From NCBI GenBank assembly GCA_943788725.1, contig CALSRJ010000003.1, positions 62,001 to 126,000 of the forward strand: 64,000 nucleotides of DNA, in the 5' to 3' direction. The translations under genes were made by a program, and so were the position numbers. The notes under the pieces were generated by a model that saw nothing but the letters and a program-made list of their open reading frames with translations, made no database searches and had not been told where the DNA came from. Every line of letters begins with the position of its first letter. Positions within the stretch are counted from its first letter, which is position 1. Positions 1 through 10,516 of this stretch are shown one piece after another. This stretch comes from an uncultured Flavobacteriales bacterium (GTDB taxonomy: Bacteria; Bacteroidota; Bacteroidia; Flavobacteriales_G; Salibacteraceae).

Positions 1-2652
1 ACATCAATCACAGTATTTGATACGATGGTTCCTGTAGTCATTGGACAGAACGTTACTGTGTATCTCGACTTTAGTGGAAATGCAACGATCGATACGACGT
101 TCATCAACACGTCGAGCTTTGATAACTGCGCCATAGACACCATGTGGCTGTCGAGATACAGCTTTAGCTGCGCAGATGTAGGTGCGCCGCAGGAGACTTG
201 GCTCCATGCTATAGATATCAGCGGTAACCTTGACAGTAATTCATACTCCGTCACTGTTATTGACTCGTTCGCTCCGGTGATCGTTGCTACGGATACGACA
301 GTCTACCTGAACGCTGCTGGCTCGGCTACCATTGATACGACATATTTGAACGTAGCAAGCTTTGATAACTGTGAGGTCGATACCATGTGGTTGAGTCAAT
401 ACGTCTTCAGCTGCGCTGATACTGCAGCGCCGCAATCGGTGATGCTTTATGTCCAAGATGGCTACGGCAATGTTGATTCTGCCCAACAGCTGGTGACAGT
501 GATGGATTCCAACTCACCGATTATTGCTGTTAACGATACTACTTTATACCTACCAGTGTCTGGCTCGGTTACGGTTACTGCAAATGCGCTGGATAATGGA
601 ACTTCGGACAACTGCTCTATTGCTTCCATGAGCATTGATCAGTCGACCTTTGACTGTGCAGACCTAGGCGTCAACAACGTCATCTTTACGGCAACAGATG
701 TGAGTGGAAATGCATCGACCGAGACCTTCCTAGTAACAGTGATCGATACGCTGACAAACATGACCGTTACGGTTGATACAGCCCTCCTTTGCGCAGGAGA
801 TAGTAACGGTGCCGCTACGGCAAGTGCAACTGGCTTTACTGCCGGATATACTTACCTATGGAGTGATGGTCAAACCACAGCTTCTGCAACGGGACTTGCC
901 TCTGGAACGTATTACGTGACCGCTACATCAGCAGGTGGATGTGAGATCGTTGATTCGGTCACCTTCGTCGGGCCTGCAGGCATGAACGGTGCGTTGACTG
1001 CTCAAGACATCACTTGCTTCGGTGGAAACAATGGGTGGATTGCATCTTCGGTTTCCGGAGGAACAGCATCCTACAGTTACGTCTGGAACTCAGGCGCTAC
1101 GACCGACTCGATCGGAAGCCTTACAGCGGGTCTGTATTCTTTGACGGTCACCGATGCCAACGGATGTACCATTGAATTGGACACGTTGTTGTCACAACCG
1201 ACGCAAGTCGATGCTACAATCAGTGCTTCAGTCACCTCGATATGTTCGAATGATAGCTCGGCTACATTGACCATCAGTGTGACCGGTGGAGCAGGTGGTA
1301 TGTACGATAAGCTTTGGGACATTTATGGTGATACGTCCAGCGCTGATACCATCAACAACGTAGGCGCAGGAACATTCTACGTAATTGTGACTGATTCATT
1401 CGGTTGTATGGATGTGGATAGCATCACCATTGATGAGAACCCGCTTCCAGCGCTTTCCTTTGAGATCCTTGAGGACACCGCTTGTGCTGGTGTGCAAGTC
1501 ACGCTTGACAGCGTATCTCCAGCAGGAGGTGTATGGTCTGGTGCAGGTGTGGATGGAGATACCCTGTTCACCGATACGCTCATTGGAACGCAATACGTGA
1601 CGTACGCATTTACCGATTCAAATGGTTGCAGCAATACGATCATGGATTCGATCCATATTCTACCGCAAGCGATCATCAGCTTCACTTCAGATCCCGTTGA
1701 ACTCTGTGCTGGAGAGCAGATTGCTCTCAATTTTGCTTCGCCAGCAGGTGGGGTGTATACATCTCAGTTTAGTGATGGGGACATGCTTGTAGCTCCGGAT
1801 ACTGTTTACAGTGGAATTGGAGGTTGGTATGTGTTCGAGAATGCCTGCGGGGTTGATTCGGATACGTTCTCCCTTCTAGTACATCCATTGCCAATGGTAG
1901 ACTTGGGTCCAGACACCATGCTTTGCAATGCAACAGGAATGACCTTGACGGCTGGCACTCATGCAGGATATCTCTGGTCTACAGGTGAAACTTCTTCAAG
2001 CATCCTATTGAATGGAGGTGAAGAACCGCTCACGGAAGATCAAATCATTTGGGTGCAAGTAGCAAGTACAGAAGGGTGCCTTGGGTCAGATACCCTCATG
2101 ATCGACGTAATTGAGCAGCCAACCTTCTACCTTGGAGACAACACGGATATATGCTTGGACGAAGAGCTTACCCTCAGTGTTCCGAACGTGTATGACAACT
2201 TCCTCTGGAGCGATAGCTCAACTGGGCTGAGCATTCTTGCGCACGACGGCACAATGAAGATGCCAGGGACCTATCAGTTCTGGGCGCTTGGATACAATGA
2301 GGCGGGATGCAGCTACTCAGACACCCTATACCTGTCACTGATTGATTGCGATGGAACCTATGTAGGTATCGAAGAAGTGGGAGGTGGCGTATTTGGGTTC
2401 GATTTCTATCCTAATCCTGCCGCTGACAATGTCAACCTAGTACTCAATGCTTCTGCAGATGACCTGCGTTCAGTTGGCATTTACGGTGCGATGGGTGAGG
2501 TCGTGAGAACATTTGGAAAGGCAGATTGGAGTTCCAACGGACACGAAGACGAAGTGTTGATTGAGTTAGGCGAGATTGCCAATGGCATCTACCTCATTCA
2601 AGTGAATCACGCAGAAGGTACTTCAACGAAGAGATTGGTCATCGGACGTTAA
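1..2652 (+). CDS. T9SS-exported repeat protein (adhesin-like), 5' end outside window
   Basis: The reading frame is open from base 1, so the true start lies upstream; 884 residues are visible. The first part holds at least three HYR-like repeats of about 85 residues, each with a DTTVYL-type strand, a DNC motif and a closing TVxD strand. SprB-like repeats follow (ITCFGGNNG, YSYVWNSGATT, YSLTVTDANGC), then further Ig-like segments. The last 85 residues form a type A T9SS C-terminal sorting domain (FDFYPNPAADNV near its start, GIYLIQVNHAEG and a basic end). The protein is therefore expected to be exported by the Sec and type IX systems and attached to or released from the surface. The role is probably adhesive; no enzyme domain is visible. 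The stop is 10 bp from the convergent gldH gene. Confidence 0.85.
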   Translation, partial: TSITVFDTMVPVVIGQNVTVYLDFSGNATIDTTFINTSSFDNCAIDTMWLSRYSFSCADVGAPQETWLHAIDISGNLDSNSYSVTVIDSFAPVIVATDTTVYLNAAGSATIDTTYLNVASFDNCEVDTMWLSQYVFSCADTAAPQSVMLYVQDGYGNVDSAQQLVTVMDSNSPIIAVNDTTLYLPVSGSVTVTANALDNGTSDNCSIASMSIDQSTFDCADLGVNNVIFTATDVSGNASTETFLVTVIDTLTNMTVTVDTALLCAGDSNGAATASATGFTAGYTYLWSDGQTTASATGLASGTYYVTATSAGGCEIVDSVTFVGPAGMNGALTAQDITCFGGNNGWIASSVSGGTASYSYVWNSGATTDSIGSLTAGLYSLTVTDANGCTIELDTLLSQPTQVDATISASVTSICSNDSSATLTISVTGGAGGMYDKLWDIYGDTSSADTINNVGAGTFYVIVTDSFGCMDVDSITIDENPLPALSFEILEDTACAGVQVTLDSVSPAGGVWSGAGVDGDTLFTDTLIGTQYVTYAFTDSNGCSNTIMDSIHILPQAIISFTSDPVELCAGEQIALNFASPAGGVYTSQFSDGDMLVAPDTVYSGIGGWYVFENACGVDSDTFSLLVHPLPMVDLGPDTMLCNATGMTLTAGTHAGYLWSTGETSSSILLNGGEEPLTEDQIIWVQVASTEGCLGSDTLMIDVIEQPTFYLGDNTDICLDEELTLSVPNVYDNFLWSDSSTGLSILAHDGTMKMPGTYQFWALGYNEAGCSYSDTLYLSLIDCDGTYVGIEEVGGGVFGFDFYPNPAADNVNLVLNASADDLRSVGIYGAMGEVVRTFGKADWSSNGHEDEVLIELGEIANGIYLIQVNHAEGTSTKRLVIGR

Positions 2653-2662
2653 GTCCGATGGC

Positions 2663-3121
2663 TTATTGCTTCGATTGCTCTAGTTGGAGTCCAACCTCCA
2701 TGAGCAAGGGCAAAGGGTTCGCTGTTTCTTGACGGATGCGAAAGGTGTGTTCGCCTGGAACAAAAGTGTGTCCAACCATAAAGCGATGAGAGATGTCCCA
2801 AAGGTCCACGGATCCTTCGCCTAAATAACCCCCTTGATCATCCTTGATGGGGATTACAAATGAGGTAGTGAGCAGGGTATCCGGAGTCGTGACCTCGCAT
2901 TTCAAGTTAATCGAACTGTATTGAAATCCATGAAGGTGCCGGATTAAGACCGTTGCATCTAAGACCTGGATTTCATCTGTGGTGTAAACGAAGGTTTGTA
3001 CATCGTCCGCTGCCCATGTCCATTCTTCGATCTCGTGATTCTCTCGATACTCCCAAAGCAAACCACATCCAAGAAGAACCGCAGAAAGGGCGGAAATTTT
3101 TAAAAACGAATTGACTTTCAT
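2663..3121 (-). CDS. gldH: Gliding motility lipoprotein GldH
   Basis: 152 residues. A short lipoprotein signal ends in a lipobox LLGC (Cys18). The body follows the GldH family pattern: a W.W strand, LIRHLHGFQYSSINL, a TT.F.IPIKDDQGGYLGEG segment and a closing EVGLQLEQ strand. GldH is one of the lipoproteins needed for gliding and T9SS function in flavobacteria. I chose the ATG at 3121 because it places the lipobox correctly; the frame continues upstream only as a shadow of yqeY. It is divergent from yqeY across 57 bp and far from the gldK cluster at 15-21 kb. Identity rests on family pattern, not on alignment. Confidence 0.75.
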   Translation of the reverse strand: MKVNSFLKISALSAVLLGCGLLWEYRENHEIEEWTWAADDVQTFVYTTDEIQVLDATVLIRHLHGFQYSSINLKCEVTTPDTLLTTSFVIPIKDDQGGYLGEGSVDLWDISHRFMVGHTFVPGEHTFRIRQETANPLPLLMEVGLQLEQSKQ

Positions 3122-3130
3122 ACACTTAGT

Positions 3131-3167
3131 TTGGTCCACAAGCATAAGCATTAAATTCGTGGACCAA
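3131..3167. promoter_or_regulatory. Perfect 9-bp inverted repeat between gldH and yqeY
   Basis: TTGGTCCAC at 3131-3139 is exactly mirrored by GTGGACCAA at 3159-3167 with a 19-base spacer. It fills most of the 57-bp divergent intergenic region. It could be an operator for either gene or a leader hairpin of yqeY. No regulator is identified. Confidence 0.4.
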
Positions 3168-3178
3168 CAAACAGAACA

Positions 3179-3631
3179 ATGAGCATAGTACAACTGATCA
3201 ACGACGACATCAAGAAATCCATGCTTGCAAAGGACAAGGCTAGATTGGAAGCGCTTCGCGCGATTAAAAGTGCCATTCTTTTGATAGCGAGTGAAAAAGC
3301 GGGATCTGAAGTATCGGACGACGACGCCATGACGGCTATGCAAAAACTCGTTAAACAACGAAAGGATGCTGCTACCATCTATGAAGAGCAGGGGAGGAAA
3401 GACATGGCCGAAGTGGAGGTGTTTCAAGCAGAGGTGATCTCATCCTACCTTCCGGAAATGATGGGCGAAGACGAAGTGAGAAAAGTGGTGCAAGATAAGA
3501 TCGCTGCCAGCGGTGCTTCTGGGCCGCAAGACATGGGTAAAGTGATGGGGCCAATCATGGGCCAATTGAAAGGAAAGGCAGACGGTAAGCTGATTTCACA
3601 ATTGGTGAAAGAGGAGCTTGGTAAACTGTAA
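3179..3631 (+). CDS. yqeY: GatB/YqeY domain protein
   Basis: 150 residues, the normal length for stand-alone YqeY. It begins MSIVQLINDDIKKSMLAKDK and contains the family segments RLEALRAIKSAI, QRKDAATIYEEQGR, EVISSYLPEMM and a GKVMGPIMGQLKGKADG C-terminal motif. YqeY resembles the C-terminal tRNA-binding domain of the GatB amidotransferase subunit; its own role is uncertain and may involve tRNA handling. The gene is followed by a strong bidirectional terminator shared with the convergent groEL. Confidence 0.9.
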   Translation: MSIVQLINDDIKKSMLAKDKARLEALRAIKSAILLIASEKAGSEVSDDDAMTAMQKLVKQRKDAATIYEEQGRKDMAEVEVFQAEVISSYLPEMMGEDEVRKVVQDKIAASGASGPQDMGKVMGPIMGQLKGKADGKLISQLVKEELGKL

Positions 3632-3652
3632 TACCCACTATTAACGCATAAA

Positions 3653-3678
3653 AAAAGCCCCGGTACTCCGGGGCTTTT
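3653..3678. terminator. Bidirectional intrinsic terminator between yqeY and groEL
   Basis: Stem AAGCCCCGG / CCGGGGCTT with loop TACT, flanked by A-rich sequence on the left and T-rich sequence on the right, so it can end transcripts from both convergent genes. Confidence 0.85.
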
Positions 3679-3699
3679 CTGTTTGTTGTGGTGAACGAT

Positions 3700-5346
<1,647 letters not shown>

Positions 5347-5361
5347 TTATCTGGTTTTGAA

Positions 5362-5643
5362 TTATGTCAGGCTACCCAAGATGTCGGTTGCTCTCATGAT
5401 CAAATATTCCTTTGCGCCGATTTGGATCTCTGTTCCAGAATACTTTCCGTAATAAACAGTATCCCCTTCTTTGAGCGTCATCGGCTCATCCTTTTTGCCA
5501 GGACCCACAGCTATGATCAAGCCTTGCTGCGGTTTTTCTTTTGCTGTATCAGGAATGATGATTCCTCCTGCTGTTTTTTCCTCTGCCGCAGCTGGTTCTA
5601 CCAGCACACGGTCTTCATTCGGTTTGAAATTCACTTCTGCCAT
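5362..5643 (-). CDS. groS: Co-chaperonin GroES
   Basis: 93 residues. The protein is the heptameric lid of GroEL. It shows NEDRVLVEP at the start, the mobile-loop segment [21 protein letters not shown], and [19 protein letters not shown] near the end. It is the first gene of the groES-groEL operon. The upstream region has no CIRCE element, but it contains TGTCA-N6-TGACA (about 5705-5720). Confidence 0.97.
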   Translation of the reverse strand: MAEVNFKPNEDRVLVEPAAAEEKTAGGIIIPDTAKEKPQQGLIIAVGPGKKDEPMTLKEGDTVYYGKYSGTEIQIGAKEYLIMRATDILGSLT

Positions 5644-5726
5644 TTTTAAGAAGGTTTAAGTTACACGCAGCCAATGGTCACAATCTGTGCCACCGGCCTG
5701 TTGTGTCATGATTTTGACATTTGGAC

Positions 5727-5762
5727 AAAAAAAATGTCAGCTGGCCGTGACAAGCTGACATT
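5727..5762 (-). terminator. Intrinsic terminator of the miaB-secG operon
   Basis: Perfect 10-bp inverted repeat AATGTCAGCT (5733-5742) and AGCTGACATT (5753-5762). On the minus strand it is followed by a run of eight T. It lies 25 bp after the secG stop and separates that operon from groES. Confidence 0.75.
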
Positions 5763-5787
5763 CAATCCATGTTTTGGGTGACGTTTC

Positions 5788-6111
5788 CTATTCGGGAAGT
5801 GGCACTGAGCTCTCATCAACTCCTTGCACTGGAGCACCGACCTGATCACCGATCATGCCTTCAATCTGACTTGAAGCTTCCTCCGTAGATGAAGTGCTGA
5901 TCATAGCGGTAGATACTAGGCAAAGGGATAAAAGCGCGATGGCTAAGATCCAAGTGCCTTTTTCAAGGAAGTCTGTGGTTCGCTGCACACCGGCAATCTG
6001 ATTGCTGGAGGAGAAACCTGAGGCCAACCCGCCTCCTTTTGAGTTTTGTATCAGAACAATACCCATCAGTAGAAGGCTGACGATAAAGATGAGGATAGAA
6101 ATGACGATCAT
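5788..6111 (-). CDS. secG: Preprotein translocase subunit SecG
   Basis: 107 residues. SecG is the small accessory membrane subunit of the SecYEG translocon. Helix 1 covers about residues 1-22 ([20 protein letters not shown]). The conserved [12 protein letters not shown] segment follows, then [10 protein letters not shown] and helix 2 ([17 protein letters not shown]). The acidic C-terminal tail is variable in the family. It is the last gene of an overlapping operon and starts 12 bp after the TPR protein ends. A hairpin with a U-tract lies downstream. Confidence 0.92.
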   Translation of the reverse strand: MIVISILIFIVSLLLMGIVLIQNSKGGGLASGFSSSNQIAGVQRTTDFLEKGTWILAIALLSLCLVSTAMISTSSTEEASSQIEGMIGDQVGAPVQGVDESSVPLPE

Positions 6112-6123
6112 GATCTATATATT

Positions 6124-7179
6124 TTAATCTGTCTTCAATTTTTCAATAAGGGCGGCAAAATAACTGCTTTTTTCAGGATGCAGCAAGCTAAGTTTTTCAT
6201 AGGTCGAAATTGCCTTAGAAATGTTGCCTTGTTGTGCGTAAACTTTAGCAAGGGTCTCGGTTACAATGTCTTCACGGTCTAGTAGACTAGACTTCGCTGC
6301 CTTGGCAGGATTGAAGAATTCGGCTCGCTTTGGAACGATGTCATCCTCTTTTTCAATGAAATTGTCAATGATCGAAGCGGCTTCTTTAAACGATTGAGGC
6401 GTATTGATGACCCTTGAGGGGTCGCTTGGCTCGGCTGCTGAAGGACTGGAAGTTTCAACATCCTTTTGAATGTCAACAACGTCAGACAAGGTGGTCATCC
6501 AGCGCGAAAAACTTTGTTTGGCCGGCACGGCGTCTACTGCATACTCAACTTCTTCTTCAATTGCCTCCGTCACCATAGGCGTGGATTCATTTTTTGCGAG
6601 CTGCGCATCGTCTTTTTCTGGAGCGACTTCCTCAGCAGTCTTGCTCGTTTCAGGAACGTCTTCTTGGATAAGCGTATCGCGCTCATCCAAGGCGTCTAAC
6701 CGATCGATCAAGTCTAAGGCGGCCCCTGCGTTCAATGCCTCTGCTAGGTACTGCAACTCAAAGGGGTCGTCTACTTCTTGGGCATCAACATCGGAGGTTG
6801 ATTCCACTTCCTCTAATGCTTCCATCGGCAGTTGTTGGGTGCCGTCCGCGTCTTCATCAACACGCGAAATCAATTCGATCGGTTCGTCATCTGGTATTTC
6901 AGCCAGCGCCGGATCGGAAGTGTCTATGGTGTCAGTGAGGCGTACTTCTGTCTCTTCTTCAAATAAGAACGAATGCAACTGCCGTCGACTGTTGCTCAGC
7001 AGCGCTGCACGTTGAATCAAGGATTCGTAGCGCACATCACCCTTCGCTTCGTAGGCCTTGGTCAACGCGATGGCCAGGGTGGATGAATAAGGATGTTTTT
7101 GCAGGGTTTCTGACAACAGCGTCAGCTCTGTACTATCCAATCCATCTAATCGGTCGATATTTTCTTCGGTGATCTTCAT
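6124..7179 (-). CDS. Uncharacterised acidic protein with TPR-like ends
   Basis: 351 residues, no signal peptide. The N-terminal 65 residues (LSETLQKHPYSSTLAIALTK) and the last 45 (TETLAKVYAQQGNISKAIST) look like tetratricopeptide helices; the middle is long, acidic and probably disordered. The ATG at 7179 overlaps the lptE stop by one base (TAATG), which points to translational coupling; an upstream in-frame TTG at 7185 is less likely. A gene of this kind between lptE and secG seems to be a Bacteroidota trait, but the function is unknown. A scaffolding role would be only a guess. Confidence 0.75.
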   Translation of the reverse strand: MKITEENIDRLDGLDSTELTLLSETLQKHPYSSTLAIALTKAYEAKGDVRYESLIQRAALLSNSRRQLHSFLFEEETEVRLTDTIDTSDPALAEIPDDEPIELISRVDEDADGTQQLPMEALEEVESTSDVDAQEVDDPFELQYLAEALNAGAALDLIDRLDALDERDTLIQEDVPETSKTAEEVAPEKDDAQLAKNESTPMVTEAIEEEVEYAVDAVPAKQSFSRWMTTLSDVVDIQKDVETSSPSAAEPSDPSRVINTPQSFKEAASIIDNFIEKEDDIVPKRAEFFNPAKAAKSSLLDREDIVTETLAKVYAQQGNISKAISTYEKLSLLHPEKSSYFAALIEKLKTD

Positions 7180-7703
7180 TACCAATTTCCGAGTGTTCGG
7201 TTGAAGATGTCTTGGGTGAGTTTTTCATTGATCGCTTCGATCAGTTGTTCTTCGACTTCGGCCAGAGTTTGAGAAGATGCATCAAACTGTTCCATGTTCG
7301 AGAAAGATTGCTCATAGCTGTTCTCCTCATGCTTAGTATCTATGAAACGTACCTTCACGGAAATCGTCAATCGACTCAAGGTTGTGACCGATGCTGTTGT
7401 CCCAGTGGCGGCCTCATCGCGCTGCACGTACCCAGTGATTTCACCGTCGATCATCAAGTCTCCATTATTCTTGACCAAGGTGAGACTGGTTTGACGTAAA
7501 AAACGATCCTTGAGCGCTTCCGTAAAACTGAGACTCAAACTAGGTGGAGCGAGGGGTGTGCGGGTGGCATCGAAGGTTGCGATAGAGATGGTGTTGACAT
7601 CTGGCGAAACGCTGGCTCCGGTAAAGGAGTAATTCACCTTGCACCCTCCTAGAAGGAGCAAAGGAAGGCACAGCCATATTCCCCTGAGGTCAATTGAGGC
7701 CAT
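7179..7703 (-). CDS. lptE: LPS assembly lipoprotein LptE
   Basis: 174 residues. A lipoprotein signal ends in LLGGC (Cys21), followed by KVNYSFTGASV. The body has the pattern ISIATFDATRTPLAPPSLS, FTEALKDRFLRQTSLTLV, DLMIDGEITGY and a final QDIFNRTLGNW. LptE plugs the LptD barrel that places lipopolysaccharide in the outer leaflet. It overlaps the end of the sigma-54 activator gene by 14 bp and touches the next gene by one base. The family is poorly conserved, but the Bacteroidota pattern and the operon fit. Confidence 0.82.
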   Translation of the reverse strand: MASIDLRGIWLCLPLLLLGGCKVNYSFTGASVSPDVNTISIATFDATRTPLAPPSLSLSFTEALKDRFLRQTSLTLVKNNGDLMIDGEITGYVQRDEAATGTTASVTTLSRLTISVKVRFIDTKHEENSYEQSFSNMEQFDASSQTLAEVEEQLIEAINEKLTQDIFNRTLGNW

Positions 7704-8928
7704 ATTCTTTGATCTTTCGGTACAACGTCCTTTCCGATATTCCCAATTCCTGAGCGGCGTTTTTTCTTCTGCCTCGATGCTTGTCTAAGGCCTTCTTGAT
7801 CAACTCCTTCTCTTTTTCTTCAATGCTGAGCGACTCTTCTACCACTTCCGATTCGTAGATGGTGCCATCTGCAGCATAATCTTGGTCATAGCGTTGGATC
7901 TCATACTCCATTACTTCTGGGGTAGAAGTTCCACTCGAAGCCGATGTTCTTCCCTCCAACAATGGGTAGAGACGCTTGATGGCATCAGTGTCTAAATCAG
8001 AACCGTTGTTTTCTATGATTTCCATGACCAACTTCTTCAAGTCATTCATGTCGTTCTTCAATTCAAACAAGACTTTGTAAAGGATCTCGCGTTCGGACAT
8101 GTCCTGCTGCTCTTCCTTTTCGAGTACCATAGGCAGCCTGCTCGCACTGGCATTGGGAAGGTACCGAGCCAGGGTAGGGCCGTTGATCTCGCGATCACTT
8201 TCGATGACCGAGACCTGCTCTGTCACATTTTTCAATTGACGAATGTTTCCGGGCCAGCGATAACTCTCTAGCATCGTCACCGCATCTGGTGAGAGTCGAA
8301 CAGGAGGCATGCGGTATTTCTCACCGAAATCCGATGCGAACTTTCTAAATAAGAGATGAATATCTTCTTTGCGTTCTCGAAGAGGCGGGAGGTGAATCGG
8401 AACCGTGTTCAATCGGTAATAGAGGTCTTCCCTGAACTTTCCTTTCTTAATCGCCTCAGGAATGTTCACGTTGGTTGCAGTCACAATGCGTACATCTGTC
8501 TTTTCAACCTTGCTCGATCCTACTTTGAGAAATTCGCCCGTTTCCAGCACACGAAGCAAGCGTACCTGGGTCGAAACGGGTAGTTCTGCTACTTCGTCCA
8601 AAAATATGGTTCCGCCGTTTGCAACTTCGAAATATCCTTTTCGAGCCTCATGAGCGCCTGTAAAGGAACCTTTCTCGTGACCAAACAGTTCGGAGTCAAT
8701 CGTTCCTTCAGGAATGGCGCCGCAGTTTACAGCGATGTAACCAGCATGCTTGCGGGTGCTGTTGTGGTGAATGATCTGCGGCATCCGCTCCTTTCCAACG
8801 CCGCTCTCTCCTGTGATGAGAACCGAAAGATCAGTAGGTGAAACACGCAGCGCGGTCTCTATCGCTCTGTCCAATATCGGGCTGACCCCAATGATTCCAA
8901 AACGTTGTTTCGCTTGTTGTATCGTCAT
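7690..8928 (-). CDS. Sigma-54-dependent transcriptional activator without receiver domain
   Basis: 412 residues. The AAA+ domain covers about residues 10-250: Walker A GESGVGKE, the sigma-54 loop as GSFTGA instead of the usual GAFTGA, Walker B GGTIFLDE, and REDLYYRLN and [12 protein letters not shown] roughly 120-residue linker follows, then a Fis-type helix-turn-helix at the C-terminus ([18 protein letters not shown]). There is no N-terminal response-regulator domain, so it is probably controlled by partner proteins or by level. Start and stop overlap the neighbours (ATGA with miaB, 14 bp with lptE). Regulatory targets are not visible. Confidence 0.9.
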   Translation of the reverse strand: MTIQQAKQRFGIIGVSPILDRAIETALRVSPTDLSVLITGESGVGKERMPQIIHHNSTRKHAGYIAVNCGAIPEGTIDSELFGHEKGSFTGAHEARKGYFEVANGGTIFLDEVAELPVSTQVRLLRVLETGEFLKVGSSKVEKTDVRIVTATNVNIPEAIKKGKFREDLYYRLNTVPIHLPPLRERKEDIHLLFRKFASDFGEKYRMPPVRLSPDAVTMLESYRWPGNIRQLKNVTEQVSVIESDREINGPTLARYLPNASASRLPMVLEKEEQQDMSEREILYKVLFELKNDMNDLKKLVMEIIENNGSDLDTDAIKRLYPLLEGRTSASSGTSTPEVMEYEIQRYDQDYAADGTIYESEVVEESLSIEEKEKELIKKALDKHRGRRKNAAQELGISERTLYRKIKEYGLN

Positions 8929-10355
8929 GCTTCTTCTACGATTTCGCCGATCAGTGTAGCTGAGGTACAGTCGGTAATCTTAACCTGCACATAGTCCCCA
9001 AGCGCATGGTTGCCTTTCGGAAAGACACACATTACATTCTGCGTATTTCGGCCACAAAATTGGGCGTCGCTGCGCTTGGACGAGCCTTCTACCAATACTG
9101 TGAATGTCTTTCCGACCGACCGTTTGTTGCTTTCTAAGGAATGTTCCATTTGCAATTGAATGATCTCATTCAATCGTCGTTTCTTTTCTTCTAAGGGCAC
9201 ATCGTCTTCAAACTTCCGTTCGGCAAGGGTCTTTGGACGTTCGCTGTAAAAGAACATGTAGGCGAAGTCATACTTTACTTCCTGCATCAAACTCAATGTA
9301 TCTGCATGCTGCTCTTCTGTCTCTCCGCAAAAGCCAGCAATGACGTCAGTGCTGATTCCACAATCCGGCATGATCCTGCGGATAGCGTCAATTCTATTGA
9401 AATACCATTCGCGGGTATAGCCCCGGTTCATGCGATGCAAGACATCGCTGTTTCCTGACTGAACAGGCAAGTGGATGTATTCGCAAATATTTTCGTGCTT
9501 GGCCATCGCATACAGTACTTCATCAGTCATGTCTTTTGGATGGGATGTGCTGAAGCGTATTCTTAGGTCCCCATGCACCTGGGCAACTTTTTCAAGTAAT
9601 TGCGCGAAGTTGACGCTCTCTTTTGCAGCGTCGATCACCTCGCCTTTCTTACTCATGTTCCAGCGGTAGCTGTCTACGTTCTGTCCCAGAAGGGTGACTT
9701 CTCGATAACCGCGGCTGAAAAGGTCAGCTGCTTCAGCAACGATAGATTCAGGATCACGACTCCTTTCTCTTCCTCTCGTAAACGGTACCACGCAAAAACT
9801 GCACATGTTGTCGCAGCCCCGCATGATGGAAATGAAGGCGCTGATGCCATTTGAATCGAGTCGAACGGGCTTGATTTCAGCATACGTCTCTTCTCTAGAG
9901 AGCAATACGTTCACCGCCTTTTGTCCGGACTCTACTTCTTGTATCAATCCTGGAAGTTCTCTGTACGCGTCAGGACCCGCAACCAAGTCGACGAGTTTTT
10001 CTTCTTCAAGTAATTGAGACTTGAGTCGTTCAGCCATGCAGCCGAGAACTCCAATCACTTTGTCGGGATTCGCCTTTTTTTCTTGATTGAATTGCTTCAA
10101 CCGATTGCGCACACGTTGCTCCGCATTGTCACGAATAGAGCAGGTGTTAATCAATACAACATCGGCGTCTTCGGGAGATGCAGTGGTCTCGTATCCGGCT
10201 TGCCCCATAATAGACGCTACGATTTCGCTATCAGAGAAATTCATCTGACAGCCATAACTTTCTACATAGACCTTCTTTCCGTTCAGAAGTTCACTCTGAG
10301 TCTCGATCACTATTGCCTCTCCTTGCCGTTGTTCTTCTAGCATTTCTTCGCTCAT
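8925..10355 (-). CDS. miaB: tRNA-2-methylthio-N6-dimethylallyladenosine synthase MiaB
   Basis: 476 residues. This radical-SAM methylthiotransferase adds a methylthio group to i6A37 of tRNAs. The N-terminal UPF0004 domain has [16 protein letters not shown] and [13 protein letters not shown] with cluster-binding cysteines. The radical-SAM motif is [20 protein letters not shown], and STSHPKDM and HLPVQSGN follow. A TRAM domain occupies the C-terminus. It is the first gene of the operon that continues through lptE to secG. About 20 N-terminal residues before KVYVESYG are variable, so the exact start is less certain. Confidence 0.95.
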   Translation of the reverse strand: MSEEMLEEQRQGEAIVIETQSELLNGKKVYVESYGCQMNFSDSEIVASIMGQAGYETTASPEDADVVLINTCSIRDNAEQRVRNRLKQFNQEKKANPDKVIGVLGCMAERLKSQLLEEEKLVDLVAGPDAYRELPGLIQEVESGQKAVNVLLSREETYAEIKPVRLDSNGISAFISIMRGCDNMCSFCVVPFTRGRERSRDPESIVAEAADLFSRGYREVTLLGQNVDSYRWNMSKKGEVIDAAKESVNFAQLLEKVAQVHGDLRIRFSTSHPKDMTDEVLYAMAKHENICEYIHLPVQSGNSDVLHRMNRGYTREWYFNRIDAIRRIMPDCGISTDVIAGFCGETEEQHADTLSLMQEVKYDFAYMFFYSERPKTLAERKFEDDVPLEEKKRRLNEIIQLQMEHSLESNKRSVGKTFTVLVEGSSKRSDAQFCGRNTQNVMCVFPKGNHALGDYVQVKITDCTSATLIGEIVEEA

Positions 10356-10516
10356 CGCGCTCGCTGTTTTTTAAAGGTCAGCAAAGGTACGGAATCGACT
10401 TGTCTGCAAAAATGTCAGGTGTTAAAAACGCTTTTGAAGGGGGTACTATACCATAAAGAGAATCGAAGCAAATTATTTTGCGTTTTATTTGCACTCATCG
10501 AAACGCGAGGATGCAT

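Noticed and set aside
1-2652. Repeats in the exported protein as a CRISPR-like array
   Set aside because: They are coding repeats in a continuous frame of about 85 residues, not short identical repeats with spacers. No CRISPR array or cas gene is seen anywhere in the window.
5644-5787. CIRCE/HrcA operator before groES
   Set aside because: The TTAGCACTC-N9-GAGTGCTAA element is not present.
7183-7185. Upstream TTG as start of the TPR-like protein
   Set aside because: The ATG at 7179 overlaps the lptE stop by one base, the usual coupled arrangement, and is two codons away.
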